From NCBI RefSeq assembly GCF_021560035.1, contig NZ_CP074373.1, positions 926,001 through 990,000 on the forward strand: a stretch of 64,000 nucleotides of DNA. Reading direction: 5' to 3'. Positions within the stretch are counted from its first letter, which is position 1, and every line of letters begins with the position of its first letter. The DNA comes from Virgibacillus sp. NKC19-16 (GTDB lineage: Bacteria; Bacillota; Bacilli; Bacillales; Amphibacillaceae). Below, piece after piece: positions 51,561 through 61,444 of the stretch. The translations under genes and the position numbers were made by a program. Under the pieces are notes generated by a model that was not told the DNA's origin, did no database searches, and worked only from the letters and a program-made list of their open reading frames with translations.

Positions 51561-52373
51561 ATGAAAAAGATTGCACGGATCACCACACAAAAGAAATCGA
51601 AGGATCGATACAATATCTTTTTGAATGATGGCCAAGATGAAAAATTCGGCTTTAGTGTGGATGAAGCTATATTAGTTGAATTCAACCTTCGCAGGGATCT
51701 TGAATTGGAAGAATCAACTATTGCTACACTTATCCAAAAAGATACTATACATAAGTCATATACCCAAGCTATCAACTTTTTAAGCTACCGAATGCGAACA
51801 AAAAAAGAAATTCGTGATTATTTAGTGAAAAAAGAAGTGGATGAAGAGCATATAACACAGATTATGGAAAAATTGAACGAGGAAAATTTGCTTGATGATC
51901 AACAGTTTGCAGAAATGTTTGTCGGCACTAGAATGAATACATCAACAAAAGGGCCCATGCTCATAAAAAAAGAATTGATCGAAAAAGGTGTATCTGCCCA
52001 ACTTGCCAGTGAAGCAGTTGAACAGTATCCATATGAAGTTCAATATGAAAACATAGCTAAATGGATCGAGAAGAAAATAACTACTGGGAAAAAAGATTCG
52101 TTTCGCAGGCAGGTCCAACAGCTGCAAGCCACATTAATGCAGAAGGGTTTTACACAAGACGTGATTACGGATGCTTTAGCGGATATCAATAATCAAAAAG
52201 ATGACGATACCGAATGGGATGCACTCGTTTATCAAGGAGAGAAGCTACTGCGCAAACATCAGGCAAAGCTTACGGGACATAAACTCAGAAACAAGATCAA
52301 GCAAAGTTTATTTGGAAAAGGCTTTTCAATGGCGTTGATTAATCAATTTTTAGAGGAGGAGTTGGAGGAATGA
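51561..52373 (+). CDS. recX: RecA regulator RecX
   Basis: RecX binds RecA filaments and tunes recombination and the SOS response. The 270-residue product has the Firmicute length (long RecX) with repeated three-helix units: INFLSYRMRTKKEIRDYLVKK, then EENLLDDQQFAEMFVGTRMN and KGPMLIKKELIEKGV. GGGGTGAG precedes the ATG. It is followed by yfhH, as in B. subtilis. Confidence 0.94.
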   Translation: MKKIARITTQKKSKDRYNIFLNDGQDEKFGFSVDEAILVEFNLRRDLELEESTIATLIQKDTIHKSYTQAINFLSYRMRTKKEIRDYLVKKEVDEEHITQIMEKLNEENLLDDQQFAEMFVGTRMNTSTKGPMLIKKELIEKGVSAQLASEAVEQYPYEVQYENIAKWIEKKITTGKKDSFRRQVQQLQATLMQKGFTQDVITDALADINNQKDDDTEWDALVYQGEKLLRKHQAKLTGHKLRNKIKQSLFGKGFSMALINQFLEEELEE

Positions 52374-52429
52374 AAGGATGCGTGCCCAATTATATTTTGG
52401 TAAAATGATAGCTTGGAGGGGATTAAAGC

Positions 52430-52759
52430 ATGAATTATCGATACAGCGACTATTCAATTGAGCAATTACGTACGGAAATTAGAAATTTTAAAGAAAAAGC
52501 AATGAAAGCAGAACAACTTGGTAATATATCGGAAGTAGCAGTAAATGAACGGAAAATGCAGGTTGCATTAGCATATACGATGAACCCGGAAGACTTTTCT
52601 GCAGGCGGGGTGTACCAATTAACGAATGATCCTGGACATAAATTCAAGATTCACTATGTGAACGGCGTTTTTGCCTGGGGCTGGCGGGTAAATCTACTGG
52701 ATGAGGCGTATGAAAAGGAAGAAGCACTGCCTATTTCATTATTGGGTGATGAGATTTAA
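52430..52759 (+). CDS. yfhH: DUF1811 protein YfhH
   Basis: A 109-residue protein of the YfhH family: MNYRYSDYSIEQLRTEIRNFKEKAMKAEQLGNISEVAVNERKM helical hairpin, then an SH3-like strand region (PGHKFKIHYVNGVFAWGWRVN). Function unknown; conserved next to recX in Bacillaceae. GGAGGGG precedes the ATG. Confidence 0.92.
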   Translation: MNYRYSDYSIEQLRTEIRNFKEKAMKAEQLGNISEVAVNERKMQVALAYTMNPEDFSAGGVYQLTNDPGHKFKIHYVNGVFAWGWRVNLLDEAYEKEEALPISLLGDEI

Positions 52760-52760
52760 A

Positions 52761-52793
52761 AAAACAGCAGGTGCAAATGCACTTGCTGTTTTT
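52761..52793. terminator. Bidirectional terminator between yfhH and yfhP
   Basis: AAAAACAGCAGGTGCA pairs with TGCACTTGCTGTTTTT (one mismatch) and has A and T runs on both sides. It serves the two convergent genes and overlaps the yfhP stop codon. Confidence 0.85.
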
Positions 52794-53778
52794 ATACAGG
52801 GCTATCGCTCATATATAGTTTACTTTGCAGTTTTTGCTCGGAAAAGATCCAACCGGTATAGGAGCTCATTATCCGCATATTATCATCAATTTGCACAACG
52901 GCAACAAATGGATAGCGACCATCGGAACGATAGCGTAAATCAATGAAGCGTATTTCTGTAAAATCATCAAAATCATTTATTTCCCAGCGATAAACGGGGG
53001 AAAATGAAAGGAATGCCGAGATATTCTTATCTTTTTTGGCCAGCTCCATTATCGTGGACTTAGGCAATGGAACTTTTTCAAATTCATCAACGATTTCAAT
53101 ATGACCATTTTCGACTGCAGCGACGAAAAACTTCGTATCTGTCGTAATGGCTACACGCCAATAATTTTGTTTAATCGTAGGCGATGTAGCGATTTGTTCA
53201 ATATTTGGGATGTAGTCTTTTATCTTTTTAACGATTTCCCTTTTGTCCATGTAACGTTTGATATAATATAATGCTATGACAGCATAGATAATAAACCATG
53301 TATACCCGGGATTCGCGCCCAGGATCCAGGCCCCAATACCTGCAACATGCAATATGAAAATATATGGATCAAACGTATTAATAAATCCATGTGCGATCCA
53401 CTTATCGGTGAAAGGCCTGTATGCTTGCGTTCCATAAGCATTAAATATATCGACAAATACATGGATAATAACCGCTAAGAAGGTCCATAGCCAAAGATGA
53501 AGGAAATTGACCTGTGGAACAAACATATAAATGATTCCGGCAATTAAGATCCCCCATAGTATAATTGCTGGGAGGGAATGGGAAGCTCCGCGGTGATGGC
53601 GGATATAGGTGGCGTTATTTTTCAACTTAAAAACCGTGTCAAAATCTGGTGCATGAGAACCTATGATCGTTCCAGTTAAAACAGCGGTGAATAGTGTTGG
53701 ATCATTTTGCACAACGGGATCCAAGGTTGCTAATCCTCCAAGTGCAACACCCATCACAATATGGGTTCCAGTATCCAT
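52792..53778 (-). CDS. yfhP: Membrane-bound metal-dependent hydrolase YfhP
   Basis: The 328-residue product belongs to the YfhP/YdjM (DUF457) family. It starts MDTGTHIVMGVALGGLA, with the first metal histidine, and continues GSHAPDFDTVFK, YIRHHRGASHSLPA and WTFLAVIIHVFVDIFNAYGTQA, all metal-ligand motifs set in four to five membrane segments. A soluble C-terminal domain follows. In B. subtilis YfhP relatives are linked to the cell envelope; the reaction is unknown. It is divergent from mutY. Confidence 0.9.
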   Translation of the reverse strand: MDTGTHIVMGVALGGLATLDPVVQNDPTLFTAVLTGTIIGSHAPDFDTVFKLKNNATYIRHHRGASHSLPAIILWGILIAGIIYMFVPQVNFLHLWLWTFLAVIIHVFVDIFNAYGTQAYRPFTDKWIAHGFINTFDPYIFILHVAGIGAWILGANPGYTWFIIYAVIALYYIKRYMDKREIVKKIKDYIPNIEQIATSPTIKQNYWRVAITTDTKFFVAAVENGHIEIVDEFEKVPLPKSTIMELAKKDKNISAFLSFSPVYRWEINDFDDFTEIRFIDLRYRSDGRYPFVAVVQIDDNMRIMSSYTGWIFSEQKLQSKLYMSDSPV

Positions 53779-53841
53779 AGTAAAAGGTCCTCCTTGGCAG
53801 ATAAGATAGTATAAAACTTTTTATCCGCGTAAGTGCTACTC

Positions 53842-53865
53842 TGAATTTTGTCTTGGCAAAATTCA
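53842..53865. other. Perfect inverted repeat between yfhP and mutY
   Basis: TGAATTTTG pairs with CAAAATTCA around TCTTGG, and AGTTTTTCT follows. It sits between two divergent genes, so it may be a terminator in a leader or a protein site. Confidence 0.45.
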
Positions 53866-53948
53866 AGTTTTTCTAAGATTTTTTGTTATTTCTTTAAAAT
53901 AAATGATTTATTTTTATCAGCTTATTGTACCATAAAGGACGTGTTATT

Positions 53949-55019
53949 ATGAAAGAGAAAACATTACAATTTTTCAACACTTCAGGCTTTCAGCAGGATT
54001 TACTTGACTGGTATTTTGTTTTCAAACGTGACTTGCCGTGGCGCATGGACCAAGACCCCTATAAGATCTGGGTTTCAGAAATAATGCTTCAGCAAACAAA
54101 GGTAGATACCGTTATTCCTTATTTTTACCGTTTTATGGAAAAGTTCCCTACTGTATATAAGCTAGCCGATGCAGACCCTCAGGATGTTCTGAAAGCATGG
54201 GAAGGTCTAGGTTATTATTCCCGCGCGAGAAACTTACAAAACGCTGTCCGAGAAGTTGTTGATACCTATGGCGGTGAAATCCCTACTAATCCTGATGAGC
54301 TGGGATCGCTAAAAGGGGTGGGACCATACACAAAGGGAGCGATCCTCTCCATTGCATATAATCAGCCCGAACCAGCAGTGGACGGTAATGTAATGCGTGT
54401 CATTTCCCGTATTTTAAAAATAGAAGACGATATAGCACAGCAGAAAACGAAAAAATTAGTTGAATCCTATGTTCGTGAACTTATATCCGAGGATGATCCA
54501 GCTTCGTTTAACCAAGCAATCATGGAATTAGGTGCCCTTGTTTGTACACCAAAATCCCCGGCTTGTTTGCTTTGTCCTGTTCAAGAATATTGCCTTGCTT
54601 TTGCAGAAGGAATAGAAGAGGATCTCCCTGTAAAGTCGAAAGCCAAGAAACAAAAAACAATTCCATATGTTAGCCTATTAATTAAAAATGAAAACAGTGA
54701 GTACGTCATTGAAAAACGGGCAGAAAAAGGGCTTCTGGCAGGTCTGTGGCAATTTCCTATGGTACCGATCAATGAAATAGGCTGGGGCCATGTGGAAAAT
54801 TGGGTTCTCAGCGAATATGGACTAGAAATTAAATTGAATGAAAAAAAAGGAGAATTAAAGCATGTATTTTCCCATATTATCTGGGAGTTAGAAATATATG
54901 AAGCAGAAACGCTGCAACAATATACGACAGATGAGCGCTTATGTTTTGTAAATAAAGAAGGGCTGCAAGCATATCCATTTCCGGTTTCCCACCAGAAGAT
55001 GATGAAATATATAGACTAA
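53949..55019 (+). CDS. mutY: Adenine DNA glycosylase MutY
   Basis: MutY removes adenine paired with 8-oxoguanine. The 356-residue product has the helix-hairpin-helix glycosylase fold: WVSEIMLQQTKVDTV, with the catalytic Glu, LKGVGPYTKGAIL, and VDGNVMRVISR, with the catalytic Asp. The four cysteines of the iron-sulfur cluster are spaced C-x6-C-x2-C-x5-C in CTPKSPACLLCPVQEYC. A NUDIX-like C-terminal domain reads the damaged base. I chose the ATG at 53949, nine bases after AAAGGA. Confidence 0.95.
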   Translation: MKEKTLQFFNTSGFQQDLLDWYFVFKRDLPWRMDQDPYKIWVSEIMLQQTKVDTVIPYFYRFMEKFPTVYKLADADPQDVLKAWEGLGYYSRARNLQNAVREVVDTYGGEIPTNPDELGSLKGVGPYTKGAILSIAYNQPEPAVDGNVMRVISRILKIEDDIAQQKTKKLVESYVRELISEDDPASFNQAIMELGALVCTPKSPACLLCPVQEYCLAFAEGIEEDLPVKSKAKKQKTIPYVSLLIKNENSEYVIEKRAEKGLLAGLWQFPMVPINEIGWGHVENWVLSEYGLEIKLNEKKGELKHVFSHIIWELEIYEAETLQQYTTDERLCFVNKEGLQAYPFPVSHQKMMKYID

Positions 55020-55024
55020 TTTTT

Positions 55025-55059
55025 AGGCTCCCTTTTTCATATGGGAGTCTTTCGTTTTT
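55025..55059 (+). terminator. Terminator after mutY
   Basis: AGGCTCCC pairs with GGGAGTCT and TTCGTTTTT follows. Confidence 0.6.
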
Positions 55060-55181
55060 ATATAGTATGTAGAAAGATGTCATTTATACATTATGAGGTA
55101 ATAATTTACCATAATTTAACTATCAGTAAGGTGGATAACAACGTTTAAAATGGACAAATTATTAGTGCGGAGGTGATACTG

Positions 55182-55352
55182 ATGGCTAAAAAACCTAACA
55201 AAACAGCTGCAGGTACAGACGCTCAAAAAGTAAAACAACAAAATCAACAAGCAGCTCAAGGACAAGGTCAGTACGGTACTGAATTTGCATCTGAGACAAA
55301 TGCTCAAGAGGTAAAAAAACAAAATCAAAAATCGCAGCAAAACAAAAAGTAA
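55182..55352 (+). CDS. sspE: Gamma-type small acid-soluble spore protein
   Basis: A 56-residue protein, MAKKPNKTAAGTDAQKVKQQ and on, rich in Gln, Asn, Lys and Ala, with the gamma-SASP segment YGTEFASETNAQEVKKQNQ that contains the germination-protease cut site EFASETN. It is shorter than B. subtilis SspE because it has a single full repeat. It stores amino acids in the spore. GGAGGTGAT precedes the ATG. Position between mutY and ntdP matches B. subtilis. Confidence 0.93.
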   Translation: MAKKPNKTAAGTDAQKVKQQNQQAAQGQGQYGTEFASETNAQEVKKQNQKSQQNKK

Positions 55353-55380
55353 CTTAGCACCACACCCCAATTATCATATT

Positions 55381-55414
55381 AAAAGAGCTTCCTATCTCCA
55401 GGGAAGCTCTTTTT
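55381..55414 (+). terminator. Terminator after sspE
   Basis: AAAAGAGCTTCC pairs with GGAAGCTCTTTT, followed by T. Confidence 0.85.
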
Positions 55415-55450
55415 AATTCGACAAAATCCGGGGCGTGACAGGCACTTTTA

Positions 55451-55464
55451 CGAACATACGTTCT
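55451..55464. promoter_or_regulatory. LexA-box-like palindrome
   Basis: CGAACATACGTTCT differs from the Bacillus LexA consensus CGAAC-N4-GTTCG only in the last base. It lies about 100 bases before ntdP. A -10-like TATACT lies about 16 bases further on. Confidence 0.5.
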
Positions 55465-55564
55465 ATTTAAATCGGTTCATTATACTTTATATTTCATATT
55501 GTTGCTATTATAATAAATACAGGATTGGAAACGGGGGAAAAATGTATAGAAAGGAAGATTGGAT

Positions 55565-56092
55565 GTGGTTGCTCCGAAACCGGGTTCCGTGATGCAAATT
55601 CAAAGTTATAAACACAATGGACAAATTCACCGTATTTGGCAAAATAGTCTAGTGTTAAAAGGAACGGAAACTATTGTAATCGGAGCCAATGACAAAACAC
55701 AAGTAACGGAAAGCGATGGGAGGACATGGATAACAAGAGAGCCGGCTATTAGTTATTTCCATGCTCAACATTGGTTTAATATTATTGGGATGATCCGGGA
55801 TGATGGCATTTATTATTATTGTAATATGAGCTCTCCATTTGCCTATGATGCAGAAGCGTTGAAATACATTGATTACGATTTAGATGTAAAAGTGTACCCG
55901 GATATGACGTATGATTTGTTAGATGAAGATGAATATGATGAACATAAAATACAAATGAATTATCCACGGGTTTTAGATCGTATTTTGCATAACAACGTTG
56001 AATATCTGTTAAGGTGTATAAGGCAACGTAAAGGCCCCTTTTCGCCTGATTTCGTTGACCAATGGTATGAACGTTATTTAACATACCGGTAA
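55565..56092 (+). CDS. ntdP: Nucleoside tri-/diphosphate phosphatase NtdP (YgaC)
   Basis: The 175-residue product is a DUF402/UPF0374 enzyme that hydrolyses nucleoside tri- and diphosphates. It shows [15 protein letters not shown] at the start, then [24 protein letters not shown] and the acidic metal site [25 protein letters not shown] prefer the GTG at 55565 because GGAAGA then lies at normal spacing and the N-terminus matches the family; a TTG at 55559 is also possible. Confidence 0.93.
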   Translation: MVAPKPGSVMQIQSYKHNGQIHRIWQNSLVLKGTETIVIGANDKTQVTESDGRTWITREPAISYFHAQHWFNIIGMIRDDGIYYYCNMSSPFAYDAEALKYIDYDLDVKVYPDMTYDLLDEDEYDEHKIQMNYPRVLDRILHNNVEYLLRCIRQRKGPFSPDFVDQWYERYLTYR

Positions 56093-56202
56093 TTTTTATG
56101 AACAAAGGCTTAAAGCGCCCGGTTAGCAAGTAGTAAAGAAACCCTTGTTACAGCTAGTAGCAAGGATTTTCTATTTATTATGAATTTGAGGTAGATTAGT
56201 TT

Positions 56203-57969
56203 ATGAGCAGCGTAAAACAATATATGGAATTCGTAAAACCATATAAATGGAAAATCTTATGGACAATACTTATTGGGATTGTCAAATTTGGAATTCCATT
56301 ATTAATGCCATTAATTCTAAGGTATGTCATTGATAATATTATTGGTGCAGATACGAGTGCAGCAGATAAAGTATCAGAACTATTCTGGTTAATGGGAATA
56401 GCATTTGTTGTTTTTCTGATACTACGTCCACCGGTTGAATATATCAGGCAATACTTAGCTCAATGGGTAGGAAACAAAATTCTGTATGACATAAGGGATC
56501 GACTGTTTGATCACATTCAAAAATTAAGCTTAAAGTTCTATTCTCAGACAAAAACCGGCGAAATTATTTCCCGGGTAATACATGATGTCGAACAGTCGAA
56601 AAACTTCGTAATAACAGGATTAATGAATGTATGGCTTGATTTAGCTACAATAATTATCGCTATTGGAATCATGCTGACAATGGACGTAGGTTTGACCATT
56701 GTTTCTATTGTTTTATTTCCATTGTTTGGGTTTGCGATTAAATTCTTCTATGGAAAACTACGCGAATTGACACGAGACAGATCTCAGGCATTAGCAGAGG
56801 TGCAGGGACATCTTCATGAACGTATTCAAGGGGTTCCTGTTACAAGAAGTTTTGCCTTAGAAGACTATGAGCAGGGGCAATTTGAAACACGAAATGGAAA
56901 CTTCCTTGATAAGGCTTTGAAACACACGGATTGGAACGCTAAAACCTTCGCAGTTACAAATACGATTACGGATTTAGCTCCATTACTTGTGATCACTTTC
57001 GCGGGATATCAGGTCATTAATGGCAACTTGACATTAGGTACAATGGTGGCTTTTGTCGGGTATATGGAAAGAGTGTATAGCCCACTAAGGCGGTTAATAA
57101 ACTCGTCAACTACTTTAGTCCAAGCTATCGCATCGATTGATCGTGTATTTGAATTTTTTAATGAAAAATATGATGTTGTCGATAAGGATAACGCGAAAAA
57201 ACTTCAACGGATAGATGGATCTGTGGCGATTGAAAATGTTTCTTTCCGTTACGATGAAGAAGAAAATGAAGTATTGAAAAATGTTAATTTAAATGTTCAA
57301 AGAGGAGAAACCATTGCTTTTGTAGGTATGAGCGGGGGAGGAAAATCAACCTTAATCAGCCTCATACCACGATTTTACGATGTGACAAGTGGTGCGATAA
57401 AAGTCGATGGTAAGGATATTCGTGATGTAAAAGCTCGCTCACTGCGCGATAATATTGGGATGGTTCTTCAGGATAATACCTTATTTAGTGAATCCATTGC
57501 TATGAATATAAGAATGGGAAATCCGGATGCGACAGATGAGGAAGTTGTAGAAGCGGCAAAAGCTGCGAATGCTCATGCGTTTATTGAAGATCTACCTTAT
57601 GGCTATGACACGTTAGTAGGGGAGAGAGGCGTGAAATTGTCTGGTGGTCAAAAACAACGAGTCTCTATCGCTCGTGTTTTCTTAAAAAATCCACCGATCT
57701 TGATGTTTGATGAAGCAACCTCAGCACTGGATCTGGAAAGTGAACACATGATACAGGAAGCTGTCGAAAAATTGGCGTCTGATCGAACTACATTTATCGT
57801 TGCCCACCGCCTTGCAACCATTACCCACGCGGACAGAATTGTTCTCATTGAAAATGGTGAAATTCAAGAAATTGGCACACACGATGAATTAATGCGGATG
57901 AAAGGCAGCTATTATAATCTGTATCAGGTGCAGCATTTGAATGATGGGGAAACGGGTTACGGAAAGTGA
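56203..57969 (+). CDS. ABC exporter, fused membrane and ATPase domains (YgaD-like)
   Basis: The 588-residue product is a half-size ABC exporter of the MsbA/Sav1866 type. Six membrane segments fill residues about 15-310. The ATPase domain follows with Walker A GMSGGGKST, signature KLSGGQKQRVSIARV, Walker B PPILMFDEATSALD and the switch histidine in FIVAHRLATI. It forms a homodimer in the membrane and exports lipids or drugs; the substrate is not known. B. subtilis ygaD occupies the same place between ygaC and hemL/gsaB. Confidence 0.92.
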   Translation: MSSVKQYMEFVKPYKWKILWTILIGIVKFGIPLLMPLILRYVIDNIIGADTSAADKVSELFWLMGIAFVVFLILRPPVEYIRQYLAQWVGNKILYDIRDRLFDHIQKLSLKFYSQTKTGEIISRVIHDVEQSKNFVITGLMNVWLDLATIIIAIGIMLTMDVGLTIVSIVLFPLFGFAIKFFYGKLRELTRDRSQALAEVQGHLHERIQGVPVTRSFALEDYEQGQFETRNGNFLDKALKHTDWNAKTFAVTNTITDLAPLLVITFAGYQVINGNLTLGTMVAFVGYMERVYSPLRRLINSSTTLVQAIASIDRVFEFFNEKYDVVDKDNAKKLQRIDGSVAIENVSFRYDEEENEVLKNVNLNVQRGETIAFVGMSGGGKSTLISLIPRFYDVTSGAIKVDGKDIRDVKARSLRDNIGMVLQDNTLFSESIAMNIRMGNPDATDEEVVEAAKAANAHAFIEDLPYGYDTLVGERGVKLSGGQKQRVSIARVFLKNPPILMFDEATSALDLESEHMIQEAVEKLASDRTTFIVAHRLATITHADRIVLIENGEIQEIGTHDELMRMKGSYYNLYQVQHLNDGETGYGK

Positions 57970-57981
57970 TTTTAAATGAAG

Positions 57982-58011
57982 CTCCTTCACAGGTTTTGTG
58001 AAGGAGTTTTT
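57982..58011 (+). terminator. Terminator after the ABC exporter gene
   Basis: CTCCTTCACA pairs with TGTGAAGGAG (loop GGTTT), followed by TTTTTA. Confidence 0.85.
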
Positions 58012-58073
58012 ATGTAGTCAACCACTTATATGATTCAAAGTAACCCACTTCTTTAGTTAAGAAACTTTATTGT

Positions 58074-58108
58074 AAAAAAGCGCTCAGAAGGATTATTTCT
58101 AAGCGCTT
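58074..58108 (-). terminator. Terminator after hemL
   Basis: Read on the minus strand, AAGCGCTTAGAA pairs with TTCTGAGCGCTT and TTTT follows, about 70 bases after the hemL stop. Confidence 0.8.
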
Positions 58109-58175
58109 CATCTCACTAATTTGTACGGCGATTACTGGTTAGTTACAATATGATCTTAAACTCGTTACTAAACTG

Positions 58176-59474
58176 TTAAACCTTCTCAGCCATCACTTCA
58201 AAGGCTCGCCCCACTGCTTCAATCGTTTCATCAATATCAGCTTCTGTATGTTCTGTTGTTAAAAACCATGCCTCAAATTTAGATGGTGCTAAGTTAATTC
58301 CTTGTTCAAGCATCAAACGGAAGAATTTTGCGAAAGCATCGCCGTCACTATTCTTTGCTTGATCATAGTTCGTAACTTCTCCGTCACCGAAATATACGGT
58401 TAGCGCACCGCATAAGCGGTTTACAGAAATTGGAATTTCATTCAATCTCGCCTTTTCCAAGATTCCTTCTTCTAACCGTCCCCCAAGAGCCTCTAATTTT
58501 TCATAAACCCCGTCTACCTGTAAAATTTCCAAACAAGCAATTCCTGCGGCGATCGAGGCAGGATTCCCGGACATCGTTCCTGCTTGATAAGCAGGACCTA
58601 GTGGTGCAACAGTCTCCATGATATCTTTTCGTCCCCCATATGCACCGATGGGTAGACCGCCACCAATGATTTTACCCATTGCAGTCATATCTGGCTCAAC
58701 GCAGTACACCTGCTGTGCACTGCCATATGTAAATCGAAAAGCGCTTATAACTTCATCGTAAATTACCAACGCGCCCGTTTTATGAGCCATTTCATTCACT
58801 GCTTGCAGGAATCCATCGTGTGGCTGGACGATTCCGAAGTTTCCAACAATTGGTTCCACTAATACTGCAGCGACCTGTTCTCCCCAGTGCTCCAAAGCGC
58901 TTTTGAAAGCATCTAAATCATTAAAAGGGACGGTAATCACGTCCTCGGCAACCGACCTGGGAATCCCGGCTGAATCGGGTGTGCCAAGCGTAGCGGGGCC
59001 AGACCCCGCCTCAACTAATACAGCATCGAAATGGCCATGGTAGCTTCCGGCAAATTTGATTACCTTCGTACGATCCGTGTAGGCACGCGCCACGCGGACA
59101 GTTGTCATAACAGCCTCTGTACCGGAATTGACAAAGCGAACCTTTTCCAGTGATGGAATTGCATCTTTTAGTGTTTTCGCAAATTGATTTTCCAATCGAG
59201 TTGGTGTCCCGTATAGCACCCCAGTTGTAGCAGCTTGAGAAATAGCTTCAGCAATATGAGGGTGCCCGTGCCCCGTTATGATCGGTCCGAATGCCGCTAA
59301 ATAATCAATATATTTATTTCCGTCAACATCCCAAAAGTGAGCCCCTTGTCCGCGTTCCATATATATCGGTGATCCACCACCAACAGCTTTATAGGAACGG
59401 GATGGTGAGTTCACACCTCCAACGATAAGCTCAAGCGCCTCTTCATACAGTTGTTTTGATTTTGAAAAATTCAT
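58176..59474 (-). CDS. hemL: Glutamate-1-semialdehyde 2,1-aminomutase
   Basis: The PLP enzyme makes 5-aminolevulinate for heme. The 432-residue product has family landmarks [42 protein letters not shown] (cofactor Asp) and the PLP lysine in [21 protein letters not shown] precedes the ATG. It is a lone gene away from hemAXCDB, so it is probably the second copy, GsaB, as in B. subtilis where gsaB lies beside bcp and perR. Confidence 0.94.
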   Translation of the reverse strand: MNFSKSKQLYEEALELIVGGVNSPSRSYKAVGGGSPIYMERGQGAHFWDVDGNKYIDYLAAFGPIITGHGHPHIAEAISQAATTGVLYGTPTRLENQFAKTLKDAIPSLEKVRFVNSGTEAVMTTVRVARAYTDRTKVIKFAGSYHGHFDAVLVEAGSGPATLGTPDSAGIPRSVAEDVITVPFNDLDAFKSALEHWGEQVAAVLVEPIVGNFGIVQPHDGFLQAVNEMAHKTGALVIYDEVISAFRFTYGSAQQVYCVEPDMTAMGKIIGGGLPIGAYGGRKDIMETVAPLGPAYQAGTMSGNPASIAAGIACLEILQVDGVYEKLEALGGRLEEGILEKARLNEIPISVNRLCGALTVYFGDGEVTNYDQAKNSDGDAFAKFFRLMLEQGINLAPSKFEAWFLTTEHTEADIDETIEAVGRAFEVMAEKV

Positions 59475-59652
59475 AAAACATAAACCTCCTTAAATTTACA
59501 TGACCGCGGGTGGTTCCAATACTAGATAAAACAATAGATCATGTGAGCAATTTTTGCAATGGATGGAAAGTCAGCTATAAAAAATAATTGACAAGCCTGG
59601 AGATGGATAAGCATATACATGATGTAAAGCAATCAAAATAGAAGGGGATTTT

Positions 59653-60090
59653 ATGGGAATTATTCCTTGGCTGGTAATTGTTGTAATCTGTCTCATTATT
59701 ATCAAAAGTTTACTTGGATTTATTCGTGGTGGAAAAATCACTTGGCATATGGAAATGCGTGATAGCCGTTTTTCTGCTGAGCTTTTTTATGCATTACTGA
59801 TCATATACAGTACTGTTATTATTGGATTTGGACTTATCTATTTCATTATTTCCTTTCATGGGATAATTTTGGTAGAGGGAGAAGAATTGCGTGAGGTTAG
59901 TGTATTAGGTTCAATCATTCATTCGGTATATTTTAGTGGAGCCACCATGCTAACAATTGGTTATGGTGATATAACGCCGATTGGAATTGGTAGATTCATT
60001 GCTTTAATTGAGGCACTTATTGGGTATGTTTTGCCTACAGCATTTGTCCTTCGACTTGTACAATCACATCAAAGAAGCAGAGATAAATGA
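59653..60090 (+). CDS. Two-segment potassium channel
   Basis: The 145-residue product has an N-terminal anchor (residues 4-22), two pore-lining segments (about 46-70 and 118-138) and between them the selectivity filter TIGYGD at 101-106. No RCK/TrkA-N domain follows, so gating may be by voltage-independent means or by partner proteins. GAAGGGG precedes the ATG. It sits between hemL and bcp. Confidence 0.9.
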   Translation: MGIIPWLVIVVICLIIIKSLLGFIRGGKITWHMEMRDSRFSAELFYALLIIYSTVIIGFGLIYFIISFHGIILVEGEELREVSVLGSIIHSVYFSGATMLTIGYGDITPIGIGRFIALIEALIGYVLPTAFVLRLVQSHQRSRDK

Positions 60091-60147
60091 AACCTGTTCT
60101 TCACTATGCTATAGTTAACTATACAGATTAAATATGGAGGGATCATT

Positions 60148-60615
60148 ATGGCAGTTGAAGCAGGTAAACAGGTAACAGATTTTACATTGCCAAACCAGAA
60201 CGGGGAAAATATTAGTTTGTCAGATTTTAAAGGAAAAAATGTTGTCTTGTATTTTTATCCAAAAGATATGACACCAGGCTGCACAACAGAGGCATGTGAT
60301 TTTCGCGATCAGCATGAAAAGTTTGGTGAACTGGATGCAGTAATTATTGGCATAAGTCCTGATCCTGCCTCCAGCCATCAGAAATTTATTGATAAGCATG
60401 ATCTTCCATTTGAACTTTTGGCAGATGAGGATCATAAAGTAGCTGAAGATTTTGATGTTTGGAAGCTGAAAAATAAGTTTGGCAAAGAATCATACGGAAT
60501 CGAGCGCTCTACTTTCATCATTGATAAGGAAGGGCAGCTAAAAAAGGATTTTCGTAAGGTTAGTGTGAAAGGTCATGTAGAGGAAGCATTGGAATTTATT
60601 CGCCAAAACCTATAA
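60148..60615 (+). CDS. bcp: Thioredoxin-dependent thiol peroxidase Bcp
   Basis: The 155-residue peroxiredoxin reduces peroxides. The peroxidatic cysteine is Cys45 in YPKDMTPGCTTEACDFRD and the resolving one Cys50, the pattern of the alpha-helical Bcp class. GGAGGG precedes the ATG. It lies in the hemL-bcp-perR neighbourhood common in Bacillus and may be under PerR control, but I see no PerR box in front of it. Confidence 0.95.
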   Translation: MAVEAGKQVTDFTLPNQNGENISLSDFKGKNVVLYFYPKDMTPGCTTEACDFRDQHEKFGELDAVIIGISPDPASSHQKFIDKHDLPFELLADEDHKVAEDFDVWKLKNKFGKESYGIERSTFIIDKEGQLKKDFRKVSVKGHVEEALEFIRQNL

Positions 60616-60622
60616 TAAAGAT

Positions 60623-60650
60623 AAGGCAGTCCATGGGGCTGTCTTTTTTT
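60623..60650 (+). terminator. Terminator after bcp
   Basis: AAGGCAGTCC pairs with GGGCTGTCTT around ATG, followed by T residues. Confidence 0.8.
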
Positions 60651-60729
60651 AAGTTATATAATCTCTCTTTCTAGAATAGGATGTAGTACTAGCTTTCAGA
60701 TTATCCTATCAAAAAGTGAGGTGCTTTGT

Positions 60730-61389
60730 ATGGAAAATATAAGGTCAAGGGCACAAGCCAGAGCAACATCAACTGAAAATAGAAGGGTCTATTTTTTCAT
60801 GAAACGGTCGACGGATATCGTTATAAGTATTACGCTGCTTCTTTTACTAGCACCATTAATGGTCTTTATTTGTATAAGAATTATTAAAAAAGAGGGGAAG
60901 CCTATCTTTTTTCGTCAAAGACGGGTTGGTAAGTTTAATCAAAGTTTTATAGTATGGAAGTTCCGTACGATGACAAATCCATCACGTGTCATTCGCGCCT
61001 TTCCACCACACCCAGTACCAGCTTCCTGGGACGAAGGAGTGCCAGATGATTTTAATTTCGAGCGAGATTCTTATATTACGGTAACCCCGACCGGGACATG
61101 GATTCGAAAATATAAGCTCCATAAGCTCCCGCAATTATGGAATGTATTAAAAGGAGATATGAGTCTAGTAGGGCCAACGCCTGAGATACCGGAGATTGTT
61201 GACTACTATAATTATTATCAGATGAAACGTTTGAAAGTAAGGCCGGGGATGATCGGTTATACACAGCTTAAAGGAGAATTAAATTATAGTGAAAAAATAA
61301 GATGTGACCTTTTCTATATTGGAAACTGCAGCATAAGAATGGATGTGAAAATTTTAATGCAGATTATTAAAAGTGTTCTATCTTCCTAA
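60730..61389 (+). CDS. Bacterial sugar transferase (undecaprenyl-phosphate type)
   Basis: The 219-residue product is a WcaJ/PglC-type enzyme that loads a sugar phosphate on the lipid carrier at the membrane. It has one membrane hairpin (IVISITLLLLLAPLMVFICI), then FRQRRVGKFNQSFIVWKFRTM, with the catalytic E/D region shifted to the later RKYKLHKLPQLWNVLKGDMSLVGPTPEIPE motif. I chose the ATG at 60730 with GAGG upstream. It stands alone between bcp and a dehydrogenase gene, without other polysaccharide genes. B. subtilis does not have it here. Confidence 0.9.
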   Translation: MENIRSRAQARATSTENRRVYFFMKRSTDIVISITLLLLLAPLMVFICIRIIKKEGKPIFFRQRRVGKFNQSFIVWKFRTMTNPSRVIRAFPPHPVPASWDEGVPDDFNFERDSYITVTPTGTWIRKYKLHKLPQLWNVLKGDMSLVGPTPEIPEIVDYYNYYQMKRLKVRPGMIGYTQLKGELNYSEKIRCDLFYIGNCSIRMDVKILMQIIKSVLSS

Positions 61390-61444
61390 TTTCAATTAAA
61401 CTAGTATACAATAGAAGTAAATCGCAATTAGGGAGGTAGTCTAC

